Positions 16,537 through 24,381 of a stretch of DNA of 64,000 nucleotides are shown here, one piece after another. Every line of letters begins with the position of its first letter. The stretch's first letter is position 1. The notes under the pieces were generated by a model. The model was not told the DNA's origin, made no database searches, and saw only the letters and a list, made by a program, of their open reading frames with translations. Both the position numbers and the translations under genes were made by a program. The stretch is from DTU032 sp964346175. GTDB taxonomy: Bacteria > Bacillota > Clostridia > Saccharofermentanales > DTU023. The DNA lies in NCBI GenBank assembly GCA_964346175.1, contig CAYFTG010000003.1, positions 54,967-118,966 on the forward strand. The letters run 5' to 3'.

Positions 16537-17265
16537 ATGAATAAAAAGAAATATTTGCATAGAGGTGGTTTATTGCTAATCTGTGTACTTTTGGGACTGG
16601 CACTGGCTCTGCTGATGAAGGGCCAAAACTTAAGCAGTCTGAGTGAGAAGAGTATGCAGGATCTGCAGAATAATGTTATTGAGTATCAACGTCGTAATGA
16701 GGAATTGTCCAATCGTAATGCTCAGTTGCAGGCTTATATCCGAGAGCTTGAAGATGATCTTACCGGGGAGGGCAATGAGGTGCTTTCGCGCCTGATTGAT
16801 GAAAGAGAAGGCTACGCGACCTTCGCCGGCTTGCGCCCAGCTATTAATTCCGGTGTTGTAATCAATCTCAAAACTGTTCCCGGTCAAAAGATGAAAGATA
16901 GTGTCTTAAGAGAGTTAGTTAACGAGTTATCAGCTTTGGGTGCACAGGCAATTTCGATTAATGGAGAACGTAAAGTTTCTACAACTGAAATTCGTGCCCG
17001 CCAAGACTCTATTCTTATTAACGGTGTCGCCTTTGATCGTGAGCATGATTTTGAAATCAAAGCTATCATGCGACCTGATGATCTCGAGCGATCAGTTTTT
17101 CCGTATCTGGAATCAGTTAGCGAATCTATAAGCGCACAACTCGGAGATGAGGCGCCCACAATACGTATTGAAATACTAGCCAATGTAGAAATTCCTGCCC
17201 TGAAAGAGGATCGCATTGCCTATCAGTTCGATTTAATAAAACCGGTCCAAAACGCGACCCAATAA
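16537..17265 (+). CDS. DUF881 family protein, second of a tandem pair
   Basis: Also 242 residues with the same plan: KKKYLHRGG start, transmembrane helix (about residues 9-27), coiled coil (about 35-75), then a DUF881 domain (about 90-235) with NSGVVINLK, LSALGAQAISINGER and a C-terminal IPALKEDRIAYQFD. Equal length, order and position indicate a local gene duplication with clear divergence. It has a proper SD, TTAGGAG, so it can be translated independently of the first copy. Function is unknown; an envelope or division role is inferred only from the family. Confidence 0.85.
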   Translation: MNKKKYLHRGGLLLICVLLGLALALLMKGQNLSSLSEKSMQDLQNNVIEYQRRNEELSNRNAQLQAYIRELEDDLTGEGNEVLSRLIDEREGYATFAGLRPAINSGVVINLKTVPGQKMKDSVLRELVNELSALGAQAISINGERKVSTTEIRARQDSILINGVAFDREHDFEIKAIMRPDDLERSVFPYLESVSESISAQLGDEAPTIRIEILANVEIPALKEDRIAYQFDLIKPVQNATQ

Positions 17266-17277
17266 ATTAATTATAGA

Positions 17278-17283
17278 TATACT
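17278..17283 (+). promoter_or_regulatory. Candidate -10 box placing transcription start on the phoH ATG
   Basis: TATACT is followed by GTAGTT and then ATG at 17290, so the first transcribed base would be at or next to the A of the start codon. No SD is present. The -35 region is not recognisable. Confidence 0.4.
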
Positions 17284-17289
17284 GTAGTT

Positions 17290-18297
17290 ATGGAAAAAAA
17301 TAATCGTATTTTTGAAAAACATATTGAGTTTGATAGTCCGGAAGAAGCTTTATCTCTGCTCGGCGCTTGTAGCTGCCATGGCGACCTAGTAGAACGGGCT
17401 CTCTCTGTCGACTGTGAAACCACTGCTGAAGGTATGGTGATCAGGGGACCGGTTAGGAAAAAGGTGGAAGCTGCTGCTCAGATTTTCGACCGTCTGCACG
17501 AGCTCTGTCGCGACGGCACTCCGGTCACGGAGCAATTAGTCCGCTATTTGCTTGATGCCGCCTTGGAAGATACTTTTTCTGAAGCCGAACTGTTTACACC
17601 TGATCTGATTTGTGTTAATGCCAAAGGCAAGCCCGTCTTGAGTAAGACAGCCGGCCAGAAGAAATATATAGAAGCTATTCGCAAACATGATCTGACCTTT
17701 GCAATCGGTCCGGCAGGAACGGGTAAAACTTATCTGTCTGTGGCTATGGCGGTTAAGGCTTTTCGTGATCACGACGTATCGCGAATAATTCTCACTCGGC
17801 CTGCTGTTGAGGCAGGAGAAAATTTAGGTTTTTTGCCAGGGGATTTGCAGAACAAGGTAGATCCATACATGAGGCCTTTATACGACTCTTTGAATGATCT
17901 CATGGGCTTCGATGCTTACCATAGGCATTTAGAACGGGGAGAGATTGAAGTTTCACCACTCGCCTATATGAGAGGGCGCACTTTAGATGATGCTTTCATC
18001 ATTTTGGATGAAGCACAGAATTCTACACGAGAACAGATGAAAATGTTCCTGACACGCATTGGCTACAATGCTAAAGCAGTAGTAACCGGCGACATCACGC
18101 AGATTGACTTGCCAAGAAGCACACGCTCCGGTCTGGCGGATGCAGCCGCTTTGCTGAAAAACGTAGAGGGCATTGCTAATGTCGAACTGAACGAACGTGA
18201 TGTAGTCAGAAACCCCTTGGTACAGAGAATTATTCGCGCTTATGAAAAAGCAGATGAGAAGAGAATGAAAAATCGACGCGAGGGTTATAAACGATGA
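17290..18297 (+). CDS. phoH: PhoH-like ATPase (YbeZ/PhoH family)
   Basis: PhoH proteins are cytoplasmic ATPases with a helicase-like fold, linked to ribosome and RNA metabolism and nearly always found beside ybeY. The 335-residue protein has a small N-terminal KH-like region, then Walker A in AIGPAGTGKTYLS (about residues 138-150), Walker B in FIILDEAQNST (about 236-246), and the conserved TGDITQIDLPR segment. The next gene overlaps by 4 bases. No SD precedes the ATG. Because of the -10 box at 17278, it could be translated from a leaderless message as well as from read-through. Confidence 0.92.
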   Translation: MEKNNRIFEKHIEFDSPEEALSLLGACSCHGDLVERALSVDCETTAEGMVIRGPVRKKVEAAAQIFDRLHELCRDGTPVTEQLVRYLLDAALEDTFSEAELFTPDLICVNAKGKPVLSKTAGQKKYIEAIRKHDLTFAIGPAGTGKTYLSVAMAVKAFRDHDVSRIILTRPAVEAGENLGFLPGDLQNKVDPYMRPLYDSLNDLMGFDAYHRHLERGEIEVSPLAYMRGRTLDDAFIILDEAQNSTREQMKMFLTRIGYNAKAVVTGDITQIDLPRSTRSGLADAAALLKNVEGIANVELNERDVVRNPLVQRIIRAYEKADEKRMKNRREGYKR

Positions 18298-20438
18298 AAG
18301 TATCCTTAAGTAGCAAACGTTTTTTAACAAGCCTGCTAATGATTCTTACCTTGATTGCGAGCATGATCATTGTCTACTTCGGTTCAATTCCCCGCACGTA
18401 CGACTTGAACGTTGGCGATACCAGTCTTTATGACATTGTCGCTCCTCGTGCCATTGTCGATGAAACCGAGACCGAGAGACGAGCCAGGGAAGCGATGACT
18501 CTGGTCCCAAGTGTCATGATGCGTTCTGAAGAAAAGAGTGCTGCTTCTCTGTCCGCAGTAAGCATGTTTAGAAGCTTGGTTGATGAAAGAAGGGCAGAGC
18601 TGTATCCGCTGGAAACGGCAAATGGCACAGATGTTGATAATGACAATAATGATGGACCTGTTAGAATACCGACTCGCAGGCCGTCTGAGTCTACCATCCA
18701 ATTGGCGGCTTCCTCGTTAATTTCGGCACTCGATCAGAACTTGAGCATCGTAATTCAGTCGGGTGATGCCGAAGAACTCATGCGGATTGATCGCAGTAGG
18801 CTGGATTCTATTTTCAGCATTCTGCAAACAGAAGCAAGTGCTATGGTCTTAAAGTCTTTAGATTCAGTTTCCCTACAGCTTGAGTTGACCGAGAGCAGCG
18901 AGCGCATAGCAGAGCAGCTGAGTTTCAATTCCAGTGATAAAGATATGATTGTCCGCTTCCTCTCACTTCTGATCGATCCTAACATTGAATACAATGTTGA
19001 GGCGACTGAAAACGCTAAAATGGCAGCTTACGAGCAGGTCCTGAACAACCCTGTAATGGTCAACAGAGGCAGTAGGATCATAACTGCAGGTGAAGTTGTG
19101 ACTGAGGACGTCATGGCAAAGCTAGAAGCTCTGGATCTGATCGACAGCAATGAGATTGATTGGATCACAATTGTCGGCACCGTGGGCTTAGTTTTAGTTG
19201 TTGCAGTACTGGCTTGGCTGTTTTTCTCCAGATATAATCGCGAGATCTTTGACGAGCCGCGACATATAATCGCAGTTATTATCACGGTACTGATAACGCT
19301 GATTTTATCGGCCTATGTTTCTTCATACTATTCTTTGGCTCCGCCAATTTATTTCAGCGCCGTTGTGGTCACAGCCTATTTCGGTTTCAGATCGGCACTG
19401 GTTGTTTCCTTTTTGCTGGTCTTACTGGTCTCTCCGATGGTCGGATTTGCTCCGGCTTTTCCGCTTATTGCCATTAGCGGCTCTTTAGTCGCCGCTATCA
19501 ACACGCGCGGTATTAGCCGACAGGACAATTATGCAAAGATTATACTGGCTACAGCTATTAACAATTTTTTCCTCACTGCCGTCATCGGCTTGTTGGAAAA
19601 AGAGACCTGGGCCTTAATCTCTAGCAACGTAGTACAGACTGTCTTAAGCGGCGTGCTTTCAGTTATTGTAGCCATAGGCATCATGCCCCTCTACGAAATG
19701 ATCTTTAACACAGTCTCACCTCTAAGGCTGATAGAGCTGTCTCAGCCTGGACATCCTTTACTTAAACGCCTCTTCGTTGAAGCCCCGGGCACTTCTCAGC
19801 ACAGCCTGATGGTCGCCAATTTGGCAGATGCTGCAGCCGAAGCAATCGGAGCGAACTCCATGATTGCCCGCACAGGCGCCTATTATCATGATATCGGCAA
19901 GCTGGAAGCCCCTATGTACTTCACAGAGAATCAGCAGGGCGAAAACCCACACGATCATTTGCCGCCTCAAGAAAGCGCGCAGATTATCACGCAGCACCCG
20001 ATCGACAGTTTGAAGATAGGCAAACGCTACAGACTGCCCATGCCGATCCTGCGCATTGCCAACGAGCATCACGGCAGTACTAGGCTAAGATATTTCTATC
20101 ATAAGGCGACAGAAGAAGCTGAGAAGAAGGGTCAGGAGCGTCCTAGCGATAAACCGTACCGCTACACTACGCCGATTCCCTCAACTCCGGAGTCAGCTGT
20201 GGTCATGCTGGCAGACTCTACTGAAGCAGCCATGCGCTCGTCGGGAATAGTAAATATAGCTGATTCGGAGAAATTAATTCGAAGTATTTTTAAAGAAAAA
20301 ATTGAACAGGAACAGTTGAAAAATTCAGGACTCTCTTTCGCTGATATAGAGATAATAATTGACGCTTTCCTGCAAGTATATGCAGGCCATTTCCATGAAA
20401 GAGTTGAATATCCGGAAGCAGAACTTGCTGCACAGTAG
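18294..20438 (+). CDS. pgpH: Membrane HD phosphohydrolase (PgpH/YqfF family, c-di-AMP phosphodiesterase)
   Basis: The 714-residue protein has an N-terminal membrane helix, a large extracytoplasmic domain (about residues 40-280), a block of seven membrane helices (about 285-480), and a C-terminal cytoplasmic HD domain with HSLMVANLADAAAE and YYHDIGKLEAP. This is the 7TMR-HDED architecture, whose studied members hydrolyse cyclic di-AMP. The ATG overlaps phoH as ATGA, with an SD-like GAGGG upstream. The phoH-pgpH-ybeY order is conserved in Firmicutes. Confidence 0.92.
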   Translation: MKVSLSSKRFLTSLLMILTLIASMIIVYFGSIPRTYDLNVGDTSLYDIVAPRAIVDETETERRAREAMTLVPSVMMRSEEKSAASLSAVSMFRSLVDERRAELYPLETANGTDVDNDNNDGPVRIPTRRPSESTIQLAASSLISALDQNLSIVIQSGDAEELMRIDRSRLDSIFSILQTEASAMVLKSLDSVSLQLELTESSERIAEQLSFNSSDKDMIVRFLSLLIDPNIEYNVEATENAKMAAYEQVLNNPVMVNRGSRIITAGEVVTEDVMAKLEALDLIDSNEIDWITIVGTVGLVLVVAVLAWLFFSRYNREIFDEPRHIIAVIITVLITLILSAYVSSYYSLAPPIYFSAVVVTAYFGFRSALVVSFLLVLLVSPMVGFAPAFPLIAISGSLVAAINTRGISRQDNYAKIILATAINNFFLTAVIGLLEKETWALISSNVVQTVLSGVLSVIVAIGIMPLYEMIFNTVSPLRLIELSQPGHPLLKRLFVEAPGTSQHSLMVANLADAAAEAIGANSMIARTGAYYHDIGKLEAPMYFTENQQGENPHDHLPPQESAQIITQHPIDSLKIGKRYRLPMPILRIANEHHGSTRLRYFYHKATEEAEKKGQERPSDKPYRYTTPIPSTPESAVVMLADSTEAAMRSSGIVNIADSEKLIRSIFKEKIEQEQLKNSGLSFADIEIIIDAFLQVYAGHFHERVEYPEAELAAQ

Positions 20439-20456
20439 AAAAGAGAAATATATATA

Positions 20457-21893
20457 GTGCAAATAACTATTCACAACAAACAAAGAAAATATGATTCTGA
20501 GCAACTACAGAATCAAGTTGAGGAAGCCCTTCGGAGCACGTTTACTTATCTGCCTGTCTTAGAAGAGCTAAAAGCGGAACTCGAGATAGATTTTTCGGTA
20601 GATGTCAGCTTTGTCAGCAAAAACGCTATCCGCGAACTCAATCGTGAACACCGCAGCATAGATAAATCTACAGATATTTTATCTTTTCCCGCTTTTGACT
20701 GGAATAACGGCAGACTGGAAGAAGATCTTGGTCCCTGGTTGCCACCGGAAGCGGATGAAATTCCGCTCCTTTCTTTAGGTGATCTGATGATTTGTCTGGA
20801 GGTTGTAGATAAGCAAGCCGGGGAATTTGATAATACCCTGGAAGAGGAGCTATTTTTCCTTGTGGTTCACGGAGCTTTACATCTACTAGGTTACGATCAC
20901 GAATCTGTACTAGATGAGCAAAAGATGAAATATTTACAAGAGAAAATCATTAGCGGCGATCCTGCAGTGCACTTGCTGCCTAGTGGCTATGCCGTTTTAG
21001 CCGGCAGGCCCAATGTCGGGAAGTCAACTCTTTTGAATTATTTGTCCGGCATGACTCTGGCAATAACCACTCCGAAACCTCAGACTACCCGCGACTTAAT
21101 TCGTAGTGTATACAACGACGAAACGTGTCAGATTGCTTTTCTCGATACGCCGGGTTTTCACACAGCGAAGACTTCTTTAGGGCGGGCGATGCTCAAATCT
21201 ACACGTGCAGCCATTCGGCAGGCAGATGTACTTTTGCTGATGATCGAAGCTACATACAAACCTGTAGTAGCCGCACTCGAGAAAGAAATATTAAAAATGG
21301 CGGCCGAGGATGAGACTCCCGTTATTTTGTTGATAAATAAGAGTGACATTGTCGTTAAGGAAAATATCCTCCCTTTGATTGCTGTTTACAGCGAGGCCTA
21401 TCCTTTCGAAGCTATCATTCCGATCTCTGCAGCCAAAGGCGATGGTGTTGGGGAGATGCTGGAAGAAATTAAGAAACATCTACCGATACAAGAGGCTCTG
21501 TTTAGGGAAGGGGAGGAAACCAACGTCACAGAACGTAAGCTGTCTGAGGAATTGATCAGGCGCGAAGTACTTCTGCAAACGCAGCAAGAAGTACCTTTCG
21601 GCGTAGCAGTGACTATTGATGAGTTCACAGAAGAGACTGAGCCGCCGGAAGCACGTCGAGTGTACATCGCAGCCAGTATCCTCTGCGACAAGCCTTCGCA
21701 TAAAGGGATATTGCTCGGTCGTAAAGGGCAGATGATCAAATCCATAGGTACGAAGGCCCGCTCTGCTATTTCGGATATGCTGGAAGCGAAGGTTCATTTG
21801 GAGCTCTATGTTAAGGTGCGACAAAACTGGATGAATCGTCCACAAGATCTGGCCGCGCTGGGTCTGGATGCCAAAAAGGTGAAATTGCCGTGA
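20457..21893 (+). CDS. ybeY-era: YbeY endoribonuclease fused to GTPase Era
   Basis: One uninterrupted 478-residue frame. Residues about 1-165 are YbeY, a metal-dependent endoribonuclease in 16S rRNA maturation, with its zinc site H138, H142, H148 in HGALHLLGYDH. Residues about 177-478 are complete Era: Walker A GRPNVGKS (183-190), switch region TTPKPQTTRD, DTPG (230-233), NKSD, then a KH domain with LLGRKGQMIKSIG. Only about ten linker residues separate them. In most Firmicutes ybeY, dgkA, cdd and era are separate genes; here dgkA and cdd are missing. The start is GTG, with only a weak SD. Both parts look functional. Confidence 0.93.
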   Translation: MQITIHNKQRKYDSEQLQNQVEEALRSTFTYLPVLEELKAELEIDFSVDVSFVSKNAIRELNREHRSIDKSTDILSFPAFDWNNGRLEEDLGPWLPPEADEIPLLSLGDLMICLEVVDKQAGEFDNTLEEELFFLVVHGALHLLGYDHESVLDEQKMKYLQEKIISGDPAVHLLPSGYAVLAGRPNVGKSTLLNYLSGMTLAITTPKPQTTRDLIRSVYNDETCQIAFLDTPGFHTAKTSLGRAMLKSTRAAIRQADVLLLMIEATYKPVVAALEKEILKMAAEDETPVILLINKSDIVVKENILPLIAVYSEAYPFEAIIPISAAKGDGVGEMLEEIKKHLPIQEALFREGEETNVTERKLSEELIRREVLLQTQQEVPFGVAVTIDEFTEETEPPEARRVYIAASILCDKPSHKGILLGRKGQMIKSIGTKARSAISDMLEAKVHLELYVKVRQNWMNRPQDLAALGLDAKKVKLP

Positions 21894-22672
21894 CAAGAAT
21901 CTGCAGCAAAGGCTTCGTGATGGCTTCATTCCCTTATCGAGACCGCGATCGCATGCTGCACATTTTAACTCCTGATCACGGTTTGATTTCAGCCAGCGCT
22001 AGAGGAGCCTGTTCTGTAAAAAGCAAATTGCGTCCGCTAGCGAACCTTTTTTCGCTCTGCAACTATGAATTTTTCTACCACAAAGAACGTTTCTATGTTG
22101 ACGATGGCGAGGTAATCGAAGCTTTCCTAGGTATCAGCGAGAGTCTGGAACACCTAGCAGCAGCTTCTCACGCAGCAGAAGTCTTTAGAGATCTAACTCG
22201 TAACAGCCCACCTGACAGTAGATATTTCAATCTTTGGGCATATACTATTTACGAGATATCGCAATCAGAACGTCCGGTTTTGATTAGTCGTTTATCCACC
22301 CTGCGTCTTTTAACAGAGGCGGGCTATGCTCCTCAACTGGACAGCTGCTGTATCTGTCAACGAACGGTTAGTGATGAGGCTGAATTTAGTTTCCGGACCT
22401 CCGGCATTATCTGTGGTCGCCGCAGCTGCGCAAGCGCTGCTGAAGATACTCTCAAGCTCAACGCAGGTACACTGGCGCTTTTAAATCATATTTTGACTGC
22501 CCCTTATAGTCGCCTCTATCGCTTCAGCGTTGTCGATGAGGTGGAAGAGAACGCCAGTCAGTTCCTTGATCTTTATCTTTATGAAAAAATGGAAAAAAAA
22601 TATACAAAACTTGATCTTTTGGAGCATCCCTTCGATATAGACTTGTCAGAATTGAGAAGAGATTGCGACTAA
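21890..22672 (+). CDS. recO: DNA repair protein RecO
   Basis: RecO anneals SSB-coated single strands and, with RecR (and RecF), loads RecA. The 260-residue protein has an N-terminal OB-fold (about residues 1-75: RICSKGFVMASFPYRDRDRM in two parts) and a C-terminal helical domain with a zinc-binding cysteine cluster (CCICQ and later CGRRSC). The GTG start overlaps the stop of the fusion gene as GTGA and has SD AAAAGGTG. Position after era is the usual one. Confidence 0.9.
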   Translation: MTRICSKGFVMASFPYRDRDRMLHILTPDHGLISASARGACSVKSKLRPLANLFSLCNYEFFYHKERFYVDDGEVIEAFLGISESLEHLAAASHAAEVFRDLTRNSPPDSRYFNLWAYTIYEISQSERPVLISRLSTLRLLTEAGYAPQLDSCCICQRTVSDEAEFSFRTSGIICGRRSCASAAEDTLKLNAGTLALLNHILTAPYSRLYRFSVVDEVEENASQFLDLYLYEKMEKKYTKLDLLEHPFDIDLSELRRDCD

Positions 22673-22688
22673 ATTAATTGAAACTTAC

Positions 22689-22694
22689 TATAAT
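22689..22694 (+). promoter_or_regulatory. Candidate -10 box for the serine dehydratase operon
   Basis: A consensus TATAAT lies 61 bases before sdaAB, in the only noncoding gap here. The best -35 (TTGCGA, 22663-22668) is 20 bases away, which is too far for a strong promoter. Confidence 0.35.
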
Positions 22695-22754
22695 AGGTTT
22701 AAAAAAGGCAATATAGTCTTTTGACTGATTTGATTGCTGTGAAGGAGGTATCTA

Positions 22755-23501
22755 ATGTCTGTTTATAAAAGTTTGTTTGATATCATTGGTCCAGTAATGG
22801 TTGGGCCATCAAGCTCCCATACTGCAGGAGCTGTTCGAATAGGATTGGTAGCGCGCTCTATTTTTGGTGTAACGCCGGAAGAGGTACGCATTGTTCTTTT
22901 CGGCTCATTCGCTCATACCTACCAAGGTCATGGCACTGATTTAGCTCTAATTTCAGGTTTGCTCGGCCTACCTACTAGTAGTGAGAAGATCCGTCAGGCT
23001 TATGACCTAGCTGCTGCAGCGAATATGAAGGTGAGCATCGAAACTAACGAGGAGCCGACTGAACACGCCAACACCGTTGACCTTTACCTGAAGTCAGCAG
23101 GTCGTACGCTCTCGCTGCGCGGAGTCTCCTTAGGTGGAGGCACTATTGATATAACTAAGATCGATAGCTTCGATATTCATCTTTCGGGTGAAAATCCCGC
23201 AATACTGGTTTTCTACAAAGACCAACCCGGCATTATCACACAAGTTACGGGAGTATTGGCAGCCACTAATATCAACATCAGTCAGATGGAAGTTTCACGC
23301 AAGGCAAAAGGTGAACTAGCCTTAATGATGCTTTCTACAGATGGTGTGATTCCTGCCGAGGCGATGGAGAAAATTGCCAAGATTAACCAGATCTATCAAG
23401 TAATAGCGTTGAATGCTCTTAACGTTGAACCAGATTTAATAAGCGATTCTGATAATAAGGAGGAGTATAGCTATGATCCACAGATTACAAGAAATAATTG
23501 A
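22755..23501 (+). CDS. sdaAB: L-serine dehydratase, beta subunit
   Basis: The beta chain of the iron-sulfur L-serine dehydratase, which converts L-serine to pyruvate and ammonia. The 248-residue protein opens with the conserved VGPSSSHTAGAVRIG (about residues 16-30) and ends with an ACT domain (about 155-225, ending a segment FYKDQPGIITQVTGVLAA) typical of the Gram-positive two-subunit type. SD AAGGAGG is ideal. Its last 29 bases overlap the start of sdaAA, which implies coupled translation of the two subunits. Confidence 0.94.
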   Translation: MSVYKSLFDIIGPVMVGPSSSHTAGAVRIGLVARSIFGVTPEEVRIVLFGSFAHTYQGHGTDLALISGLLGLPTSSEKIRQAYDLAAAANMKVSIETNEEPTEHANTVDLYLKSAGRTLSLRGVSLGGGTIDITKIDSFDIHLSGENPAILVFYKDQPGIITQVTGVLAATNINISQMEVSRKAKGELALMMLSTDGVIPAEAMEKIAKINQIYQVIALNALNVEPDLISDSDNKEEYSYDPQITRNN

Positions 23502-24381
23502 TTTATGTGAACGGGAGGGAATAGCTCTACACGAATATTTCCTCAAGACTGAAGCAGAAGAGTCCGGTGAGACTGAAGAAGAAGTACTACAACATATGGA
23601 GCAGAATCTATCCGTAATGGAGCGGGCCGCTCTTCAAGGAATTGAAGGAGTTAAATCTCGTTCAGGCATGACCGGCGGCGATGCCAAACTACTCGCAGAA
23701 TATCTGCAAAGTGGCAACGCCTTGAGCGGATCTATTTATACACGTGCTATGGTCTATGCCACTGCCGTTAACGAAGTTAATGCCGCTATGGGCGTCATCT
23801 GCGCGACCCCCACAGCCGGATCCTCCGGCACTCTTCCGGGAGTTCTCTTTGCGATTCGCAACCATCTCAATATGTCCAGGCGTGATCAGATCAACTTCCT
23901 GATAACTGCAGCCGGTTGCGGTATTGTCATCGGAAACCAGGCTTCTATATCGGGAGCTGAAGGCGGTTGTCAAGCTGAAGTAGGTTCTGCTGCTGCCATA
24001 TCAGCTGCTGCTACCGTTGAAATCTGCGGCGGCACCCCCAGCCAATCCGGACACGCCCTCGCTATTGCATTGAAGAATCTACTTGGTCTAGCCTGTGATC
24101 CGGTTGCCGGTCTTGTAGAGGTCCCTTGCATTAAGAGAAATACCGCAGGAGTGGTCATTGCTCTGTCTTCAGCAGAAATGTCTTTGGCCGGCGTTACTAG
24201 CCGTATACCGGTTGATGAAGTTATTGATACGATGGGCAAGATTGGACGCATGTTGCCGCCAGCTCTACGTGAAACGGCTTTAGGCGGTCTGGCAACCACT
24301 GAAACCGGTTTAAAGATGACTAAGCAGTTAGAAGAGACCGGCTATATCGACGTCGAGTCAATATCGGCCCAGAAAGCTTGA
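23473..24381 (+). CDS. sdaAA: L-serine dehydratase, alpha subunit
   Basis: The catalytic alpha chain, which carries the oxygen-sensitive 4Fe-4S cluster. The 302-residue protein has the ATPTAGSSGTLPGVL segment (about residues 117-131), GGCQAEVGSAAAISAA, and cysteines in AGCGIVIG, GGCQ and DPVAGLVEVPCIKRN consistent with the cluster ligands. The ATG sits inside sdaAB and has an AAGGAGGAG SD. Its 3' end overlaps by 40 bases, tail to tail, with the helicase gene on the other strand. An oxygen-sensitive serine dehydratase suits an anaerobe that ferments amino acids. Confidence 0.94.
   Translation: MIHRLQEIIDLCEREGIALHEYFLKTEAEESGETEEEVLQHMEQNLSVMERAALQGIEGVKSRSGMTGGDAKLLAEYLQSGNALSGSIYTRAMVYATAVNEVNAAMGVICATPTAGSSGTLPGVLFAIRNHLNMSRRDQINFLITAAGCGIVIGNQASISGAEGGCQAEVGSAAAISAAATVEICGGTPSQSGHALAIALKNLLGLACDPVAGLVEVPCIKRNTAGVVIALSSAEMSLAGVTSRIPVDEVIDTMGKIGRMLPPALRETALGGLATTETGLKMTKQLEETGYIDVESISAQKA

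Noticed and set aside
20980..20995. Sequencing or assembly frameshift explaining the YbeY-Era fusion
   Set aside because: Both domains are complete, in the same frame and without a stop or SD-start pair at the junction. A miscall would have to remove a stop by chance while keeping both domains intact.
22673..22754. T-box or other riboswitch before the serine dehydratase operon
   Set aside because: The gap is only 82 bases and has no T-box or aptamer-like sequence. None was noticed before glyA either.
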